A DNA stretch of 64,000 bases from Odontocerum albicorne (Eukaryota > Arthropoda > Insecta > Trichoptera > Odontoceridae), in NCBI GenBank assembly GCA_949825065.1, contig OX463844.1, positions 33,271,414 through 33,335,413 on the forward strand. Direction: 5' to 3'. The notes below the pieces were generated by a model. The model made no database searches. It saw only the letters and a program-made list of their open reading frames with translations, and had not been told where the DNA came from. Position numbers and translations under genes: made by a program. Shown piece by piece: positions 20,586 to 32,937 of this stretch (positions are counted from its first letter, which is position 1; every line of letters begins with the position of its first letter).

Positions 20586-20745
20586 AATTTAAAGATCAAT
20601 CTTGGAGTGTATAGTTGCATAGCAGCATTTCGTCACTTTTTTTCAACAGTAGTTTAACTGATGCGATTCGATTCTTTATTTACGTATCGACATGAGAACA
20701 CTTCAACAGACCCGACTTGGTTTATGTAGCCAGGAGACGACATTG

Positions 20746-21002
20746 TGTTCGGCTCTTAAAACCGTATATTTGGGCTTCGAACCACTGAAGTAGGCATGAA
20801 ACTCGCAGTTCGTCATCACGCTTGTTTCAATACTACCCCGCTAATGAAGAGACAACACCACTCGCGCACATATTTCACGCATGAGTGTTGTTACCAGATG
20901 AAATCTTTTGCCAGACTAGTATCCTTTTTTGGTACCGCTGGGAGTCGAACCCGATAGTCGGTTAGAAGAAAAGTCTATTACCAAATAGGCTACTGTGGTC
21001 AA
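20746..21002 (-). mobile_element. SINE-C, copy 2
   Basis: The minus strand: GACCACAGTAGCCTATTTGG head, ATCGGGTTCGACTCCCAGCG (B box), AGACGAA-like TTTCATCTGGTAACAACAC, then GTGATGACGAACTGCGAG. It matches the body of 5,861-6,095. The segment further left (20,586-20,745) is unassigned. Confidence 0.7.
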
Positions 21003-21545
21003 ATGGTTATCATGATGTTATGCACTGTTAAATTATACAATATGTTTTTTTCATATATTTCCTTAAAGATAAAAACTATTTATATCCCATAGAAAACCGT
21101 TTCTTTCAATAATGTTAATGCTTCCTACGACGAGGACCAAGTTATCAAGAAAGTAATATTTCAAACTTTAGCAATTAAGACCACTACCCAGTCTAGGGTG
21201 AAGTCAGGAAAAACTTAAGTTTGGCCTGCATTTCATATTGATCTTCTTCACACTCATTAAAATGGATCAATAATGGTCAGAGGGATTATGATTTTTCATT
21301 TAATTTTGCTTTAAAAGTTTCAACATTGTACATAAAAGAGAACTTATAATGGATTTGAAGCTTCTTATACATAACTGGGTCGAAACAGTGAACGATGAAA
21401 GGCAAAATAAATTGCGTAAATAATATTATTTTGTAGGTAAATTTTGTTTCAAATAACCCCATTAAATAGATACGTAATTTACTATTGGAAGAGCGAATAT
21501 TAATATCTTGAATTCAAAAAAATGTATTTTGTCGTCTCTGTGGAG
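21003..21545. other. AT-rich stretch, nothing recognised
   Basis: No supported feature. Confidence 0.5.
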
Positions 21546-21790
21546 TCATTTATTTTTTGTTTAATGATCCAAAGTGTGAAATCAAAAGTAAATGCGATAT
21601 ATGGGTTACTGTTGAAAGATTAGAGCAAGATGGAAAAAAAATCTATTAAGGTGGTATTTTCTCAGACGGTGGAAGAATCACGAGATATATCGAGCGGCGT
21701 ATAGCGATTAAAAAACAAAGCCAATTGGGTACAAAAACATGAATACTTGAATAGAAAGAGTCAAAATCTGCTAACTTTGATTTATTGAAG
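21546..21790 (+). mobile_element. LINE-W fragment
   Basis: The plus strand has GGTGGTATTTTCTCAGACGG, TGGAAGAATCACGAGATATA and TCGAGCGGCGTATAGCGATT, parallel to the FLDEERVARDIERCVAI block at 18,640. It is short and broken. Confidence 0.6.
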
Positions 21791-21899
21791 TGAAACTGGC
21801 ACGAGGAAAAATACTAGGATCTTCTAATTGGTAATTTTCTTCTGTAGTATCGATTGAGATTTCTCAACTCAGAGTTAGAGGATCGATAACGATGAGGAA

Positions 21900-22680
21900 G
21901 ATGTCTCACTTCACATATGTATCATCACGCCGCTTGCGGGGTATACAAAGAAAGCTAATATTCCAACTTTTCTATTCAAGCACATGACCTTCGCCTCCTC
22001 CACATTCATATATCTCGTCATGCACAATATTCTATTCATACTTCTCACGTTACCCTACTTTCAAAATCTGGTCCATTTGGTCCAACCAAGTTTTCCTCGG
22101 CCTTCCTCTTCCACACACACCTTGCACTCCTGACTTGTATATTCGCTTAGTCATTCTTTCATTATTCACTCTCTCCACATGTCCAAACCATCTTAAAGCT
22201 CCTTAAAGCCCGTTACTTAAAGCATCTATTTTATACATGCATTAGTTTCTGATGTTTTCATTCCTTCTTCTTTCAAACATTGATACTCCGCAAATTTTCA
22301 TTAGTACACGCATTTTCCACAGCATTAATCTTACTATTATCCTTCTTATGCCAAGTTGAATTATCTCACTTTAGCTGGTTCTATTGCATTATTGGTCTTA
22401 CCTTTAAGGTACATAAATATTAAATTATTATTCCTGTGAGAGAACACGCTAAATTGAGGTTTTATAATTATTCTTCTTTTTTCGGATGGTTTCTCTCTCA
22501 CAATCCGATGTTCAAGTTTTTTCATCTATGATACAGCATCATTAGTAGCCCGATGGATCTCCTCAAATCGTTCCGGAAATGAAAATGAAGACACTCCGTA
22601 TCAACACAACGCGAACATCAACACAACGGGAAATCAATGGAACCCCATTTATGCAAGACATGTGCACTCCAGCCGTGGTC
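21900..22680 (-). mobile_element. LINE-W, long copy with upstream region
   Basis: About 780 bp that match 61,385-62,130 block by block: ATTCATATATCTCGTCATGC, TCCAACCAAGTTTTCCTCGG, CACATGTCCAAACCATC, CTTATGCCAAGTTGAATTAT, and an inner end at AATCAATGGAACCCCATTTA. On the minus strand these are the 3' end, RPRKTWLDQ, WFGHVER and further upstream sequence. These two copies reach furthest 5' of the family. The orientation is opposite to the neighbouring fragment at 21,546. Confidence 0.75.
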
Positions 22681-23439
22681 ACAACTTAGACTATTTAGAG
22701 TACACCAGAATCTTTTTGGTATATCAAATTCTTGTAAAAATACGTTAGAATCGCTCATAAAGTGAAGATTTCCGATCTAAAACGATTCCTCAGCTATATG
22801 AAGAGCTCACGTTTCTCTCTACTAATCGTCCTTCGATCCAGAAAGGTCGTCGGAATCTAAAAGGGAGGACAAGAAACACCCACGAATATTGCAGTAGGTG
22901 TTGTTTAAGGATGTGGTTTTTACAACCATCGTTTTTCAATGTGAATACGAGCGTTTCTGGTTATGTGCATCTTCATTATGTGTGTGTATCTGCAGCTTCA
23001 AAATGATAGTTATGTTCTCGTTTTATATTTTATAATTTTTTGTACGCTCGCGTGCAGTTATTGAATTAAATTATTCAATTCTGAATGTTTTTGTCTCGTT
23101 GTGACTTAGCACTTCGGTTCAAGTAATTTCGTACATTATTAATATTCATATAGCCTCTTTCTCGCTTCGCTAGTAGTGCGAGAATTTTCTTGTTAGCATT
23201 AATAATAATGGAACTTATTATTTTGTACTGAATTCATCGTTATCTCAATTTTGAATAATTATGAGATATTACGTTCATTCAAAAATGTATTATTCAAATA
23301 TATAACTATGCACTTGTAGGATCTGTTTGTATATACAATAACTACTTGTAAATATATTAAAACTTATACGCTCAGTTCCAGAACATCAAAGTACATCGAC
23401 GCTTGACAGGGAAAAATACGTCTAAGAAGTTAATACTAC
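22681..23439. other. Unassigned stretch
   Basis: No domain or repeat recognised; slightly GC-richer at 22,800-22,900. Confidence 0.45.
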
Positions 23440-23639
23440 CACTAACATCCAAAAATTTCCGGCTTTAATACTTTAAAGCGTATATATGGACTACGCCGGA
23501 CACGCCTAGTGTATCGTCAGGCGATTAACATTAGTCGATTAACAGGCGATAACAGTTAAAATTGTATACCTCTACCGTCAATAGTATGTCAATAAGAGCC
23601 GACAGAAGACGTGCTGTTTTGTTATAGTTTGAAATGCTA

Positions 23640-24570
23640 AAAAAGTAATATCGCACGGTTATCAAATTTCTTTAAAAATAAGGGATAATCCTGGCAGAAA
23701 TAAAACGACGTTTAGATGCATTTGACGGATAATATTATCTGACATATTTCACAGTGAAAGATCAGGCTACAGGCTACACAGTTTTACTTAGGTAGATAAT
23801 CAATTGAAGATGACCCTCGTCAAGGCAGACTAGCAAAAGCACTCACTCCAGAAACAGATGTATTTGTGCAAGAGCAAGTGACACAAGATAGAAAACTAAA
23901 ATGAAAGGAATGCAGCGAGGTGTAGACTTTTCAACACCACTAAAGTGAGCTTAAGATGGGTGCTAAAACTCTCGGTTACTGTTGAAAGGCAACGACGTGT
24001 TAAGTGCAATGAATTTTTAATGTTACACAATATGAAAGAAAAAATATTGGAAACAATTGTCGTGGGGGATGAAAATATGGCTTTGTACCGTGATCTTCGG
24101 TCGACATGAGACTTGATAGAGTGGCACCGTGCGGAATCACCACGGCCTAAAATAACAAAGGTGATACAAATCCAAAAAAAGATTGTGGTAATTTTGTTTG
24201 AGATAATCAGAGAATTCTACTAATTGACGGCTATGCCATTAACATACAAGTTAAAGATGGCATAAAAACAATACTCTGAAGAAAGCTGTCACGAGGCGGG
24301 AGATTATGGTTATGATAAAGCGCCAGTGTAAACTTCCGTTGCTGCAAAGGCTACCATTCAACACAGTGGTTTCCGAGAATTGAATCGTCCATCCTATAGT
24401 CCCGATTTAGCCCCTAGTGATTAGTTTTTATTTTTAAAACTGAAATCCGATTTGTGTGGAAAAAAATAAATGTGACAAAGAAGTGATCTCCGCAGTGTTG
24501 CACCGTTTTCATAAAAAAAAACTTCAGAATAGTTTTAGTGGTATGGAAAATTAATTCATCGTTCTAAAAA
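23640..24570 (+). pseudogene. Mariner-type transposase, heavily mutated
   Basis: Blocks on the plus strand in order: SIEDDPRQGRLAKALTPETD and VFVQEQVTQDRKLK (the linker of mariner transposases), RRVKCNEFLMLHNM, VVGDENMALYRDLRST (catalytic block, family pattern TGDETW..HYDP.T), EWHRAESPRPKITKVIQIQK, then HSGFRELNRPSYSPDLAPSD and FLFLKLKSDLCGKK. The last Asp of the DDD triad is present in APSD. There are many stops and shifts, and the N-terminus is worn. Clear terminal repeats were not found. Confidence 0.75.
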
Positions 24571-25104
24571 TATTTTTATCTACGGGGTAACTATTGAAAA
24601 ATTTAAAAAAATTCACTCGATCACATTTTTATATCCTATGGCCGGAAACTTTAAGACTTAACTACGTACATACAATCATACATATTTAGATTCGTTTGTA
24701 AGAGATTGGCACATGAAAATAAATCCGTTTGATTATACTATATGTAACGAAAACGTAATACATCACGATATATTTATAAGTATAATACGAGTAGGGCTAG
24801 TTTTTATATTGATTAATATTTAATAAAAAATACTTTGTTATTCTACTTTTTTCAATTAAAATTCTACTAACACAAAATATTTCTTATTTAATATTCTGAT
24901 TTGAAATTCCACGAAGTAAAGGCTTAAGACTAGTGAAAAATAAGGGATTTTTATTTAAATTTAATTGAAAACTAATTTATCTTTTAAATAAAATTAAACA
25001 TGAGACTTAGCACCGGTGGGCGTTACATTGGGATATAATTGGTGTAAATAAGGGCTCTATATATATACAATATATATAAATCAATGCAATAACTATCAAT
25101 TAAA
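24571..25104. other. AT-rich stretch, nothing recognised
   Basis: GGCCGGAAACTTTAAG near 24,640 could be a worn mariner end, but no convincing partner was found. Confidence 0.4.
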
Positions 25105-25537
25105 ACCATAGTTTAATATAATGAGAATGAACAAGGTGGAAGTATGTCACGTGTCGTTTGCGGACGGGCCATTGCGTGGTGGCTAGTCACCTTTACAGAA
25201 TGGGTATTATGGAGAATCCCTGCTGCGAGTGTGGTCTGGATGATAAAACTAAAGACAATACATTTTTCTGTTGTCCTTTTCGAGGCAGATTTGATTTACT
25301 AAAATCCGTATCATTACTGCGTCCAATGAATGTTGCGTTTCTTCTTTCTTCGTGGAACTTTTCCAGTTATATGTCAATTGTTATTGTTAATGTTTTGAAG
25401 CTTAATCAGTTGAAACTTTAAATTGTCTCGATTTTTTTTATTAGTTATATTATATTGACTCGTGTAATTGCATAGTGATTTTAATTTGGTGACACAAATC
25501 ATCCTAGTTTGGGTGGATAGACTATTATAAATAAATG
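25105..25537 (+). mobile_element. LINE-H 3' end, copy 2 (frame open)
   Basis: The plus strand from 25,158 reads RTGHCVVASHLYRMGIMENP, CCECGLDDKTKDNTFFCCPF and RGRFDLLKS, and is open to 25,421. Cys pairs CEC and CCP are the C-terminal zinc-finger-like motif of I/R1-type LINEs. The start at 25,158 is TTG inside the element, so this is the end of a larger protein, not a gene of its own. Tail blocks match 91-512. Confidence 0.75.
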
Positions 25538-26088
25538 GAATTGGTGTTTATAGTCTGTTTTGACATTTTATTTTGTTTCCCTTCTTGTGTTAGCACTGTG
25601 GTCCCTTGACACGTACATAACAAAGAGGATATGTTTAATTGTAAAGGAAACTTAGCACATCTTATGTGAAACGCGATCTGAATATTCATGCCTTCCTATT
25701 AAGTTATACAATGTTTGCGAGTAGTGGAACTTCACGCGAATAAACTCATTTGTTCCTTATTATCGTATAAATGTCTTAAACTTTCCATACTGAAAATTTC
25801 TTCAAAATCTAAGTATTTAAGTTCCGATTTGTTTGAATAAACGAAACATACTCGTAAGAAGAGCTTTTTAGGCTTAATGTTTTTATTGAAAAACTACCTT
25901 AACTATTGCTCTTTAGTCTATATAAAGTACTCAGCTTCGTTTTATAGTATCAATCATGTCTTTGACCTTTGTTTTTTGACCTGAAATATAAAATAATACA
26001 CCAGTATGAACCACTAATACAGCTTGTATGAACCACTAATATAAATCATATACTCCTAGAATATGATGACCAAGATACTGGTACAAGA
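25538..26088. other. AT-rich stretch, nothing recognised
   Basis: No supported feature; TGAACCACTAATA is repeated at 26,008 and 26,030. Confidence 0.5.
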
Positions 26089-26290
26089 GATGACCTCCAT
26101 GCCCTAGTTGGCAAGACGCCTGTCTTCCGGTTTCGGTTTGCGGTTCGATTCCCGTTGGTACCCATATTAAGAAAAAGGTTCTTGTAATGTTTTCACTTAA
26201 AGTTTCTTTAAACATCTTTGTAGTTGGTTGGAATAGGTTACCATATGACAATAAACCGACTAGTTGTACTCTATATAATGAAAGTGAAAT
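26089..26290 (+). mobile_element. SINE-A, near full length
   Basis: GATGACCTCCATGCCCTAGT, GGCAAGACGCCTGTCTTCCG and GCGGTTCGATTCCCGTTGG form a clear tRNA-like head. TTCACTTAAAGTTTC, TTGGTTGGAATAGGTTACC and GTTGTACTCTATATAATG are the body and tail. With 8,715-8,931 it is the best consensus source. Confidence 0.85.
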
Positions 26291-26384
26291 TCAATGGAAT
26301 CAATTACTTTATGTTGATAGTTAAAGAACGTAATGTGATAATGTTGTCAAAACAAAGTGGGAATATATACGTATATTTGTACAT

Positions 26385-26670
26385 ACATATACCTTCACGC
26401 TATTTCCTTCAGGGTAGACAAAAAGGACAGAGCACCAGACTTTCCTATCTTGACTCTCGTCCTTCGCATTTTCCACCTGTAGAATGTCAGAAAGCATACA
26501 ACACCTATGATTTCTGACATTCTGCGTTTCCTTCTTGCAAAATATCCATTTGGTATAAATATACTTTCCTTCATCACCCTCTTCCACGCTTTCCAATCAA
26601 ATTTGCACTTTATATTTGTTTTGTTAGTTTTCATTAATTTGTTCTACGAGTACGTGCCAAAACCATCTCA
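26385..26670 (-). mobile_element. LINE-W 3' fragment
   Basis: The minus strand reads KDESQDRKVWCSVLFVYPEG, the block K.VC.DR.KWRS....YP.G, and ends near TAGCGTGAAGG. Upstream it has RMSEIIGV and a degenerate KAWKRVMKE block. Frames are broken. Confidence 0.65.
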
Positions 26671-26807
26671 GGAAATACTGTATTTAATCAAAAATAAATC
26701 TGTTTTTGTCATTAAACTGTTTGTGTATTTTATTTTTAATATTACCATGTAATACGAATTCTCAAAAAAGTTTCTTTGGATTCCAGTTATAAATTTTACG
26801 ACTTGCA

Positions 26808-26940
26808 TTAATCGGCGTCCTAATCTATAACGCTTAATTAGCAATCAGGCATCATGGGTGCGAATCCAGGCGGTACAAAATATTCAGGTATTATTGTCTT
26901 CACGTGCATACACGTCTTAAAATAGTGTTTTTGGTATTTA
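26808..26940 (+). mobile_element. SINE-D, copy 1
   Basis: GGCGTCCTAATCTATAACGC and GGGTGCGAATCCAGGCGGTA make a tRNA-like head. TATTGTCTTCACGTGCATAC and a GTGTTTTTGG end resemble 57,851-57,960. Only two copies are seen, and similarity is modest. Confidence 0.45.
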
Positions 26941-28925
26941 ACATGTTAATATCATAGATAAAGTATTATCCACAGTGCAAACTTATAAAAAACTCAAGAA
27001 TATTGATTAAAAATTAAGTTTTTAAGATCGCTGTGTTCGATACTGTAATAAATTAATACCAGCTATTTAAGTACTCTGTCAGCAATCGGTAAAATGTTGC
27101 GAGAAATCCTTCGCCTCGAAAAGACGATGTAATTAAAAGAACATTTCTTAATACGAAATTTGAACACGTTTCCTCGCCAAGTTATTAATCTAACTAACTA
27201 AGTCATCCTAAGTGAAAAATACTATTATGTATTGTATGTATATGTAATTAATGGTCATATTTTCAATTCGCCCAACTTTTGCTCGGTTATAAAAAGTGTA
27301 TACTTTAAGCACAGGAGTATGTTAAAATGATAATTATTATATGTCAACAGCGCCCTCTACAATGTGAAGCTTTGTACTGTGTGAGTTGGAATATTCTTTG
27401 TAAGTTTATTTCTAAAACTTTATAATATTGAACCACCGAAAAGTCTTGCTTTAAGTACTTGTTCTCTTCAGATATTAATGATTATCGTGATTATGTCGAT
27501 CTTTGGCACAGTTGCTTAAGAACAAAGATATGGTACTACAATAAAAACACTTCCGTAAATTGTTAAAACAAGATATGTATCTTTTTCCGACCTCTCTTCT
27601 GTCCTGATTTTTTTCCTGCTGTAACAGTTGAAAATCAGTTATTTTCTCTTCGCAATATAAGTCCAATGCACACTTTTTTTTCTCCTTTTGATGGTAGATA
27701 ATACTTATCCATATTTAATATGTTTCAAAATGTCATCATTACGGATTTCGTCAACCCATGAGACTAGACTCGCAGCATTTTTCGATAGTACCACGTTTCT
27801 AAAGCTTCTAGTTCCTCTGTGACTACCCGAGTAACCAAAAAGTAAAGAAATAGAAACAAAACCACCTTAACAAAGTAAAATTTTCGTATTATCTACAAGA
27901 AATAAAACAGTTTTTATTTAATCAATATAATAAAATATAGCATAATATTTTAGTATTTTTCGTCCACGAACGTTCAACTATTATAACATTTATCAGATAA
28001 CTATGTTGTTTTCACATTTAATTTAAATTATTTACACAAATTTAGTAACATCTTATTTGTAAACTGTGCAACCGACCAACTTTGGATGTGCAAATTACAA
28101 ATAAGTCATGAATTGGGGACTCGATTTAGAGAGGGAACAATATTGGTTATCTCTAATGTATTAGCAGAATCCCCTTTACATATGTAAAGGTGTGGTAGCG
28201 GTAGCAGGAGGGGAGGTTAACTCTCCAGTAATAAAGCGGCGTCGAAGTTGACTGTTAGAGCTATCATGAATTTTGTATTTCAATTACGTTTCGGCTCCCT
28301 CAATAGACTCGGCTAAGGAGAGTGGTAGTCGTCGAATTTTTTTTTTATAGATTATGGAGGCACCATTGTGACAGCTCCTGCTAAAACGGGTAAAGAAAGT
28401 AAGAGAAGGATAGCGGTAATTATAACTGATCAAACAAATAGAGGAATTCGGTCAAGAGTTATTAATGATGATCGTATATTTATAATAGGACTTCATTAAA
28501 AAAAAGTATTTTAATAAAATCTGTTTCAATAAGAATAATAATAAATTTAATTCAGCAAAAGAAAGAAAAAGTACAATGTTTCTGGTGTTGTTTTGTCTAA
28601 GGTACATAAATATAATTTAATTTAGAAAGTTTTTATCCATTTTTTTTTATTTTTGTAACTTTTGATTTTTTCCCGTATATGATTTTTTTACCTATTTATG
28701 TACATATAGTATATTATTAATATTGTTTTTCAGGTGATATTTTCTATATTTTTTTTAAATACTGTATTTGTTGTATCTTGGTATCTCTCTCGCGAATTTA
28801 TAATACTGTGTTGCATTGCATTGTTCTGCACACTAGTGAAATAAATTTACTTTAAATAGTTATAATAATTATTATTTAAAACAAGTTGAGGACTTTTGCT
28901 ATTAGGGGAGCATATTTTCGAGACA
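26941..28925. other. Long AT-rich stretch, mostly blank
   Basis: Nothing codes convincingly. CCTTTACATATGTAAAGG near 28,171 is a perfect 18-bp palindrome. The next ~230 bp to 28,420 is GC-richer, but all frames I checked contain stops and no splice pair fits. Confidence 0.45.
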
Positions 28926-28934
28926 TGTTGTTAT

Positions 28935-29410
28935 AGGTTAGGAGGTTAATGCGCACTTGGTACTGTTTTTACTAATAAACCCATAGCAACATCTTTAAAA
29001 CTGCTTAGTTCTAAACTTGGTGTATTGAAACTAAGCATGTGCATTGAAAGGGATTGATATGAGCAGAATAAATGTGATAGAATATATGGTATAACAATGT
29101 TTGATAGAATAATATGTGATCGAATAAAGGACGCCCGTGTGTTAAAGATGAATATTATACGTCGAATTAAGAAAGGAATCCTATACATGGTTTGCCCACA
29201 TTGAGAGAATAAGCTGCGAAAAAGTGGAAGGAAGTACTCGTAGTTGGAAAAATGTAATTGAGGGAAGGTAAGAAGTACAAAAATAGGAGAACATTTACGA
29301 GTATATTAAAATTGATGTGTTTAGATGTGGTGAAAACTGTATGCATGGCTAGAAAGAGATCGAGATCTTTCTTCTTATGACTATCCCAAAAACGACTTGA
29401 CATTGTGATA
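28935..29410 (+). mobile_element. LINE-W fragment, diverged
   Basis: Plus-strand words TGAGCAGAATAAATGTGATA, TTAAGAAAGGAATCCTATAC and ATGGTTTGCCCACATTGAGA match the R..KG.LRWFGHVER region. GTATGCATGGCTAGAAAGAG and CCCAAAAACGACTTGACATT match the 3' end. Two minus-strand frames here are antisense shadows. Confidence 0.6.
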
Positions 29411-30140
29411 CGAATGTAACTATGCCATAGTAAATATTATTAAATTTGGAGAACCAATCTATAATGGATTTCAAAGTTAGGTGACATATCTGTTATAGGG
29501 TGTGGGCTGAAAAACATCTAGTCTTCGCGGCCGGGCTCGCCCTATATTAATGGAGTGTATCTCGGCCGGGGGACTATTATGAGATGAGCCCTTTGAACCT
29601 TTTGATAGCTTCTCTTTTAAATGTAGTTTCTGCTATTTATCTTGAGAGATATACGTTATGTGAGTTTTGAAATATATTTATATATTATATGTACATACTA
29701 TGTTGCTATCGATAAACCTATATTTATTTATTTATTTACTCTGTATATATGTATATATCTCGATGACCTGTCTCCTCATTCTCAGGCACTAACAAAAGTG
29801 AAAAAACTTTAAAATTAATTTTGTTATATCATCTCAAGAGAAGAAACTAGTAAGTGAAAATTCTGTTTCCTAACTTATAGTTGATCATAGCGCCGTTGTG
29901 AATTTTATTACACCTTTATGGGCCTAAATTGTTATTAAGGTCTTTATTAAAATGAACATCTAAGCCAAATATGTATAATATAAAAAAGTAAATAAGAATA
30001 TTTCAGTTATGAAAAAGTTAACGGAGTTAATTTAGTATTTGTCTTTCTCAACCAAAACAAAAAAATCTATAATTTTTATTTTTGAGTGGTATTTCTCGCA
30101 AAAAACTTTAGTATTTCTGCAATTTAAATGAAACTTCATA
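29411..30140. other. AT-rich stretch with a GC-rich island
   Basis: 29,500-29,580 holds CTTCGCGGCCGGGCTCGCCC and a second GGCCGGGGG. No identity could be given. Confidence 0.4.
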
Positions 30141-30143
30141 ATA

Positions 30144-31101
30144 CTATGCGTATCCAGAAAGTAAGTGTACTGAGGCTCTCACGACCGGATGGATTTTATT
30201 TTCGACATGTTGGCTACACTTCCGTGTAGCCTGACCCTTCCCCTCCGCAACGAGACCGGTTCGAGGTCAGTACGTTGAGAAGTGTCGACGCGACAACACG
30301 TTTCGGGAAAAATGTCAATCCAATCTCCCGCCAAGTGCGAAATACGCGGCTTCATCCGTTATCTTGTTTGGAAGGAAAAACCTCCGGTTGAGGTTTATAA
30401 TGAGGTGAAAACTGCATATGGTGATTAAGCTATGAATCGTACGAGTGTGTACAAGTGGTGTCGCGAGTTTAAAAACGGTCACGTCACACCTCTTCACCCT
30501 CCGCAAAAAGTTCAAAACCACAATTTCAGCCAAGAAAATCATGGCATCCGTGTTTTGGGACTGTCAAGGCATAATTTTAATTGAATATATGCCTCAAGGG
30601 GAGACCATTAACTCTGCAAGATACTGTGGAACCCTAAAAAAATTGCGGAGGGCGATTCACAACAAGAGGAGAGGCATGCTGACAAAGGGAGTCTATCTGC
30701 TGCACGAAAATGCCAGACCACACACGGCCAACGCCACGAAGGAACTGCTCGCCTCGTTTAAATGGGATGTCCTGAACCATCCCGCGCATTCCCCTGACCT
30801 AGCACCTTCAGATTACTATCTCTTTACCTCCCTGAAGCTGCACATGGGTGGAAAAAGGTTTTCAACCGACGAGGAGGTAAAGGAGGAGGTGGAGAAGTGG
30901 ACGGAGGGGTTGGCGGGAAACTTCTTCGAGGAAGGCATCAAAAAGTTGATACCCCGCTTCACCACCTGCATTGAGAGGAATGGTGACTATGTCGAAAAAT
31001 AGCTTACATATGTACTACGGTAACCACGTAATTTTTTTGTTTAAATAAAAAAAATTATAACCTACAAAAATTCAGTACACTTACTTTCTGGATATGCCTC
31101 G
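30144..31101 (+). mobile_element. Mariner element with internal deletion (958 bp)
   Basis: The ends are CTATGCGTATCCAGAAAGTA at 30,144 and, on the other strand at 31,101, CGAGGCATATCCAGAAAGTA; both continue AGTGTACTGA. TA lies directly outside each (30,142-30,143; 31,102-31,103), the mariner target duplication. The interior is GC-richer and less worn than other elements here, so this insertion is relatively young. About 350 bp of the transposase gene is missing compared with ~1.3-kb mariners. Confidence 0.93.
30312..31002 (+). pseudogene. Mariner transposase, deleted and active-site changed
   Basis: The ATG at 30,312 starts MSIQSPAKCEIRGFIRYLVW, the first helix-turn-helix region. A TAA follows after VKTAYGD, then AMNRTSVYKWCREFKNG (second helix-turn-helix). 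The deletion joins this, out of frame, to a long open frame ending at 31,002: FKTTISAKKIMASVFWDCQG, LLHENARPHTANATKELLAS and NHPAHSPDLAPSDYYLF. The block with the first catalytic Asp is absent. The second reads HENARPH, with Glu for Asp (codon 30,706-30,708). The third, in APSDYY, is kept with exactly 34 residues between, as in DD34D mariners. Not functional. Confidence 0.88.
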
Positions 31102-31439
31102 TATTACAGTTTTATTTATTCATGAATGGTAAAAACAGAATTCAATTAACTTTTAATTCAGTCTAGCTCACAGATCTACGGTTTATTGACCCTGAAATAA
31201 ATTAATGCTTTTTATTCTTGTAGACACAATTAATATTCTACGTGTAATATTTCTAGAAAATCTTTTTTTTATACTGTCATGCATAAGCAAGATAAACTGT
31301 GTTCGGTACAATTTTCTGTCTACACCACGCTAACACTTTTAATAAAGGGCAATTTATTTGGAAACGCTGTCGAATATTTTGGTTATGAATTCAAGTAATG
31401 TTAAAAATATAAACTGCATCGTATTATTCGTTCCAGTTT

Positions 31440-31548
31440 CGTTATATACAGTTCAATGTAGTGAATTTGTCGACATATGGAAATATCTTCCAGTCAATCA
31501 GAAATATGTCAAATAGATCTTATGTTAAGTGAAAACCAGACTTGCAGC
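31440..31548 (-). mobile_element. SINE-A 3' half
   Basis: Reversed tail and body words: TATACAGTTCAATGTAGTG, ATGGAAATATCTTCCAGTC and TATGTTAAGTGAAAACCAGA. It abuts a LINE-W fragment. Confidence 0.6.
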
Positions 31549-32110
31549 TCTCCATACCTTTTTATCCATGCTCACAGTTTTCGCCTCGTTCACATCTATA
31601 CATCTCGTCATATCTCTCATGCTCCTTACCTTTCCCTTAGTTAAAATGTATTCAACTACTTCCTTCCATTTTTCCTCGGCATTTCCCTTCCTCGTTTTCT
31701 ATACATTCCAAACAAATATATTTATTTTATAAGTCTTTCGTAACTCATTTTTACAATGTAGCTAAATATCTTAAGATTCCTTTCTTAATTATTCTTATAA
31801 CATCCTTCTTGAAAAACAGTTCTCCTTTAAACGATAATGTATTCCAGTATCAAAAATTATAATAGCTGATAGTCTGCAATGCAAATATTTAAACTACATT
31901 TACTATATTATTATCACTTCTTTTCAATGCCCAGACTTCCCTTCCATACATCAAGGTCGAAACTTGCATACAACCGTGCACAATATTTTTTGAAGATTTT
32001 ACAATTGACTTATTGGAAAAAAAAATAGTACTAAGTACACAATGGACCTTTATGCTTGTAGCACGCCTTCCAAAATTTATCTTAGTGTTTCGCAAAAATA
32101 TGCTCCTCAA
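31549..32110 (-). mobile_element. LINE-W fragment
   Basis: Plus-strand words TTCGCCTCGTTCACATCTAT and ACATCTCGTCATATCTCTC are the reversed 3' end. At the inner end the minus strand reads VSTLMYGREVWALKRSDNN, the PTLMYGSETW block. Broken by shifts; about 560 bp survive. Confidence 0.7.
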
Positions 32111-32937
32111 ATTTTATGATTATTAATTTAAGCATATATTATAAACTAGCCCGTCAATAATGACGGAAATAAATCACAAATTGCCATTGTTATTCTTTTT
32201 CATATAAACGTGCATAGTAATGGCAGCTGCTAAATAATATTATAGAAAAATAAAAATGTTCTGAAACGCGTTTTGAATATATGTTAGAATAACTTACATT
32301 TCGTACTATTAATACAACTACGTATCGCATCAACAATATTCCGAAACTCAAAAACATTCAATCAAAAATGTGCAAAATTCTATATTCAAAACATGTTTGA
32401 AAGCATGTTTATTTTTCCAATTGACAGCTGTCACTTCTTGATTGTTTCAAGTGTTTTGGTTATTTTTTACTGTGACCGACGGACAAACAGTACAAATTAT
32501 TTAATTTATAATATTTAATTAAAACGAGTTAAATGGCGCAACAAACTTTTTATTCCTAGTGAATTTTCCACCAAATACTCAAGAAGTGCTTTATTTTATT
32601 TCTGTATTAAATTTCACGTGGATTATATCCTGTTAAAAATTAATTACGTAAAAAACATCAGTCATGTGAAAGCAAGTTGGTGCGATAATACATGTTAATT
32701 TAAAATTCATTTATTTCGCACAAAACACATTTGTTTGGAGTATTTTTTAAACAAAACGATTAATTTATTGGGCTTGCTAAATTATATTTTATCTTTTTGT
32801 TTGCTTTTCATTAAATTTAAACCACTCGTAATGTTGGTTTTAAGGGATATAAAAGATTTTTAATTTTAATTCGCAGAGATTTGTTAATGGAAATGATGAT
32901 TTCGCTTTAAATAGACGATTAAATGGTATAAAAATTC
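32111..32937. other. AT-rich stretch, nothing recognised
   Basis: No supported feature. Confidence 0.5.

Noticed and set aside
23450..24665. Terminal inverted repeats for the worn mariner (TTTCCGGC at both sides)
   Set aside because: Only about eight bases agree and the distances and TA context do not fit, so no element boundaries were called.
26808..26880. tRNA gene on the plus strand
   Set aside because: The B box is decayed and there is no complete acceptor stem; a second copy with the same non-tRNA tail is at 57.85 kb.
28171..28420. GC-rich segment as a host exon
   Set aside because: Stops in the frames examined and no matching acceptor and donor pair.
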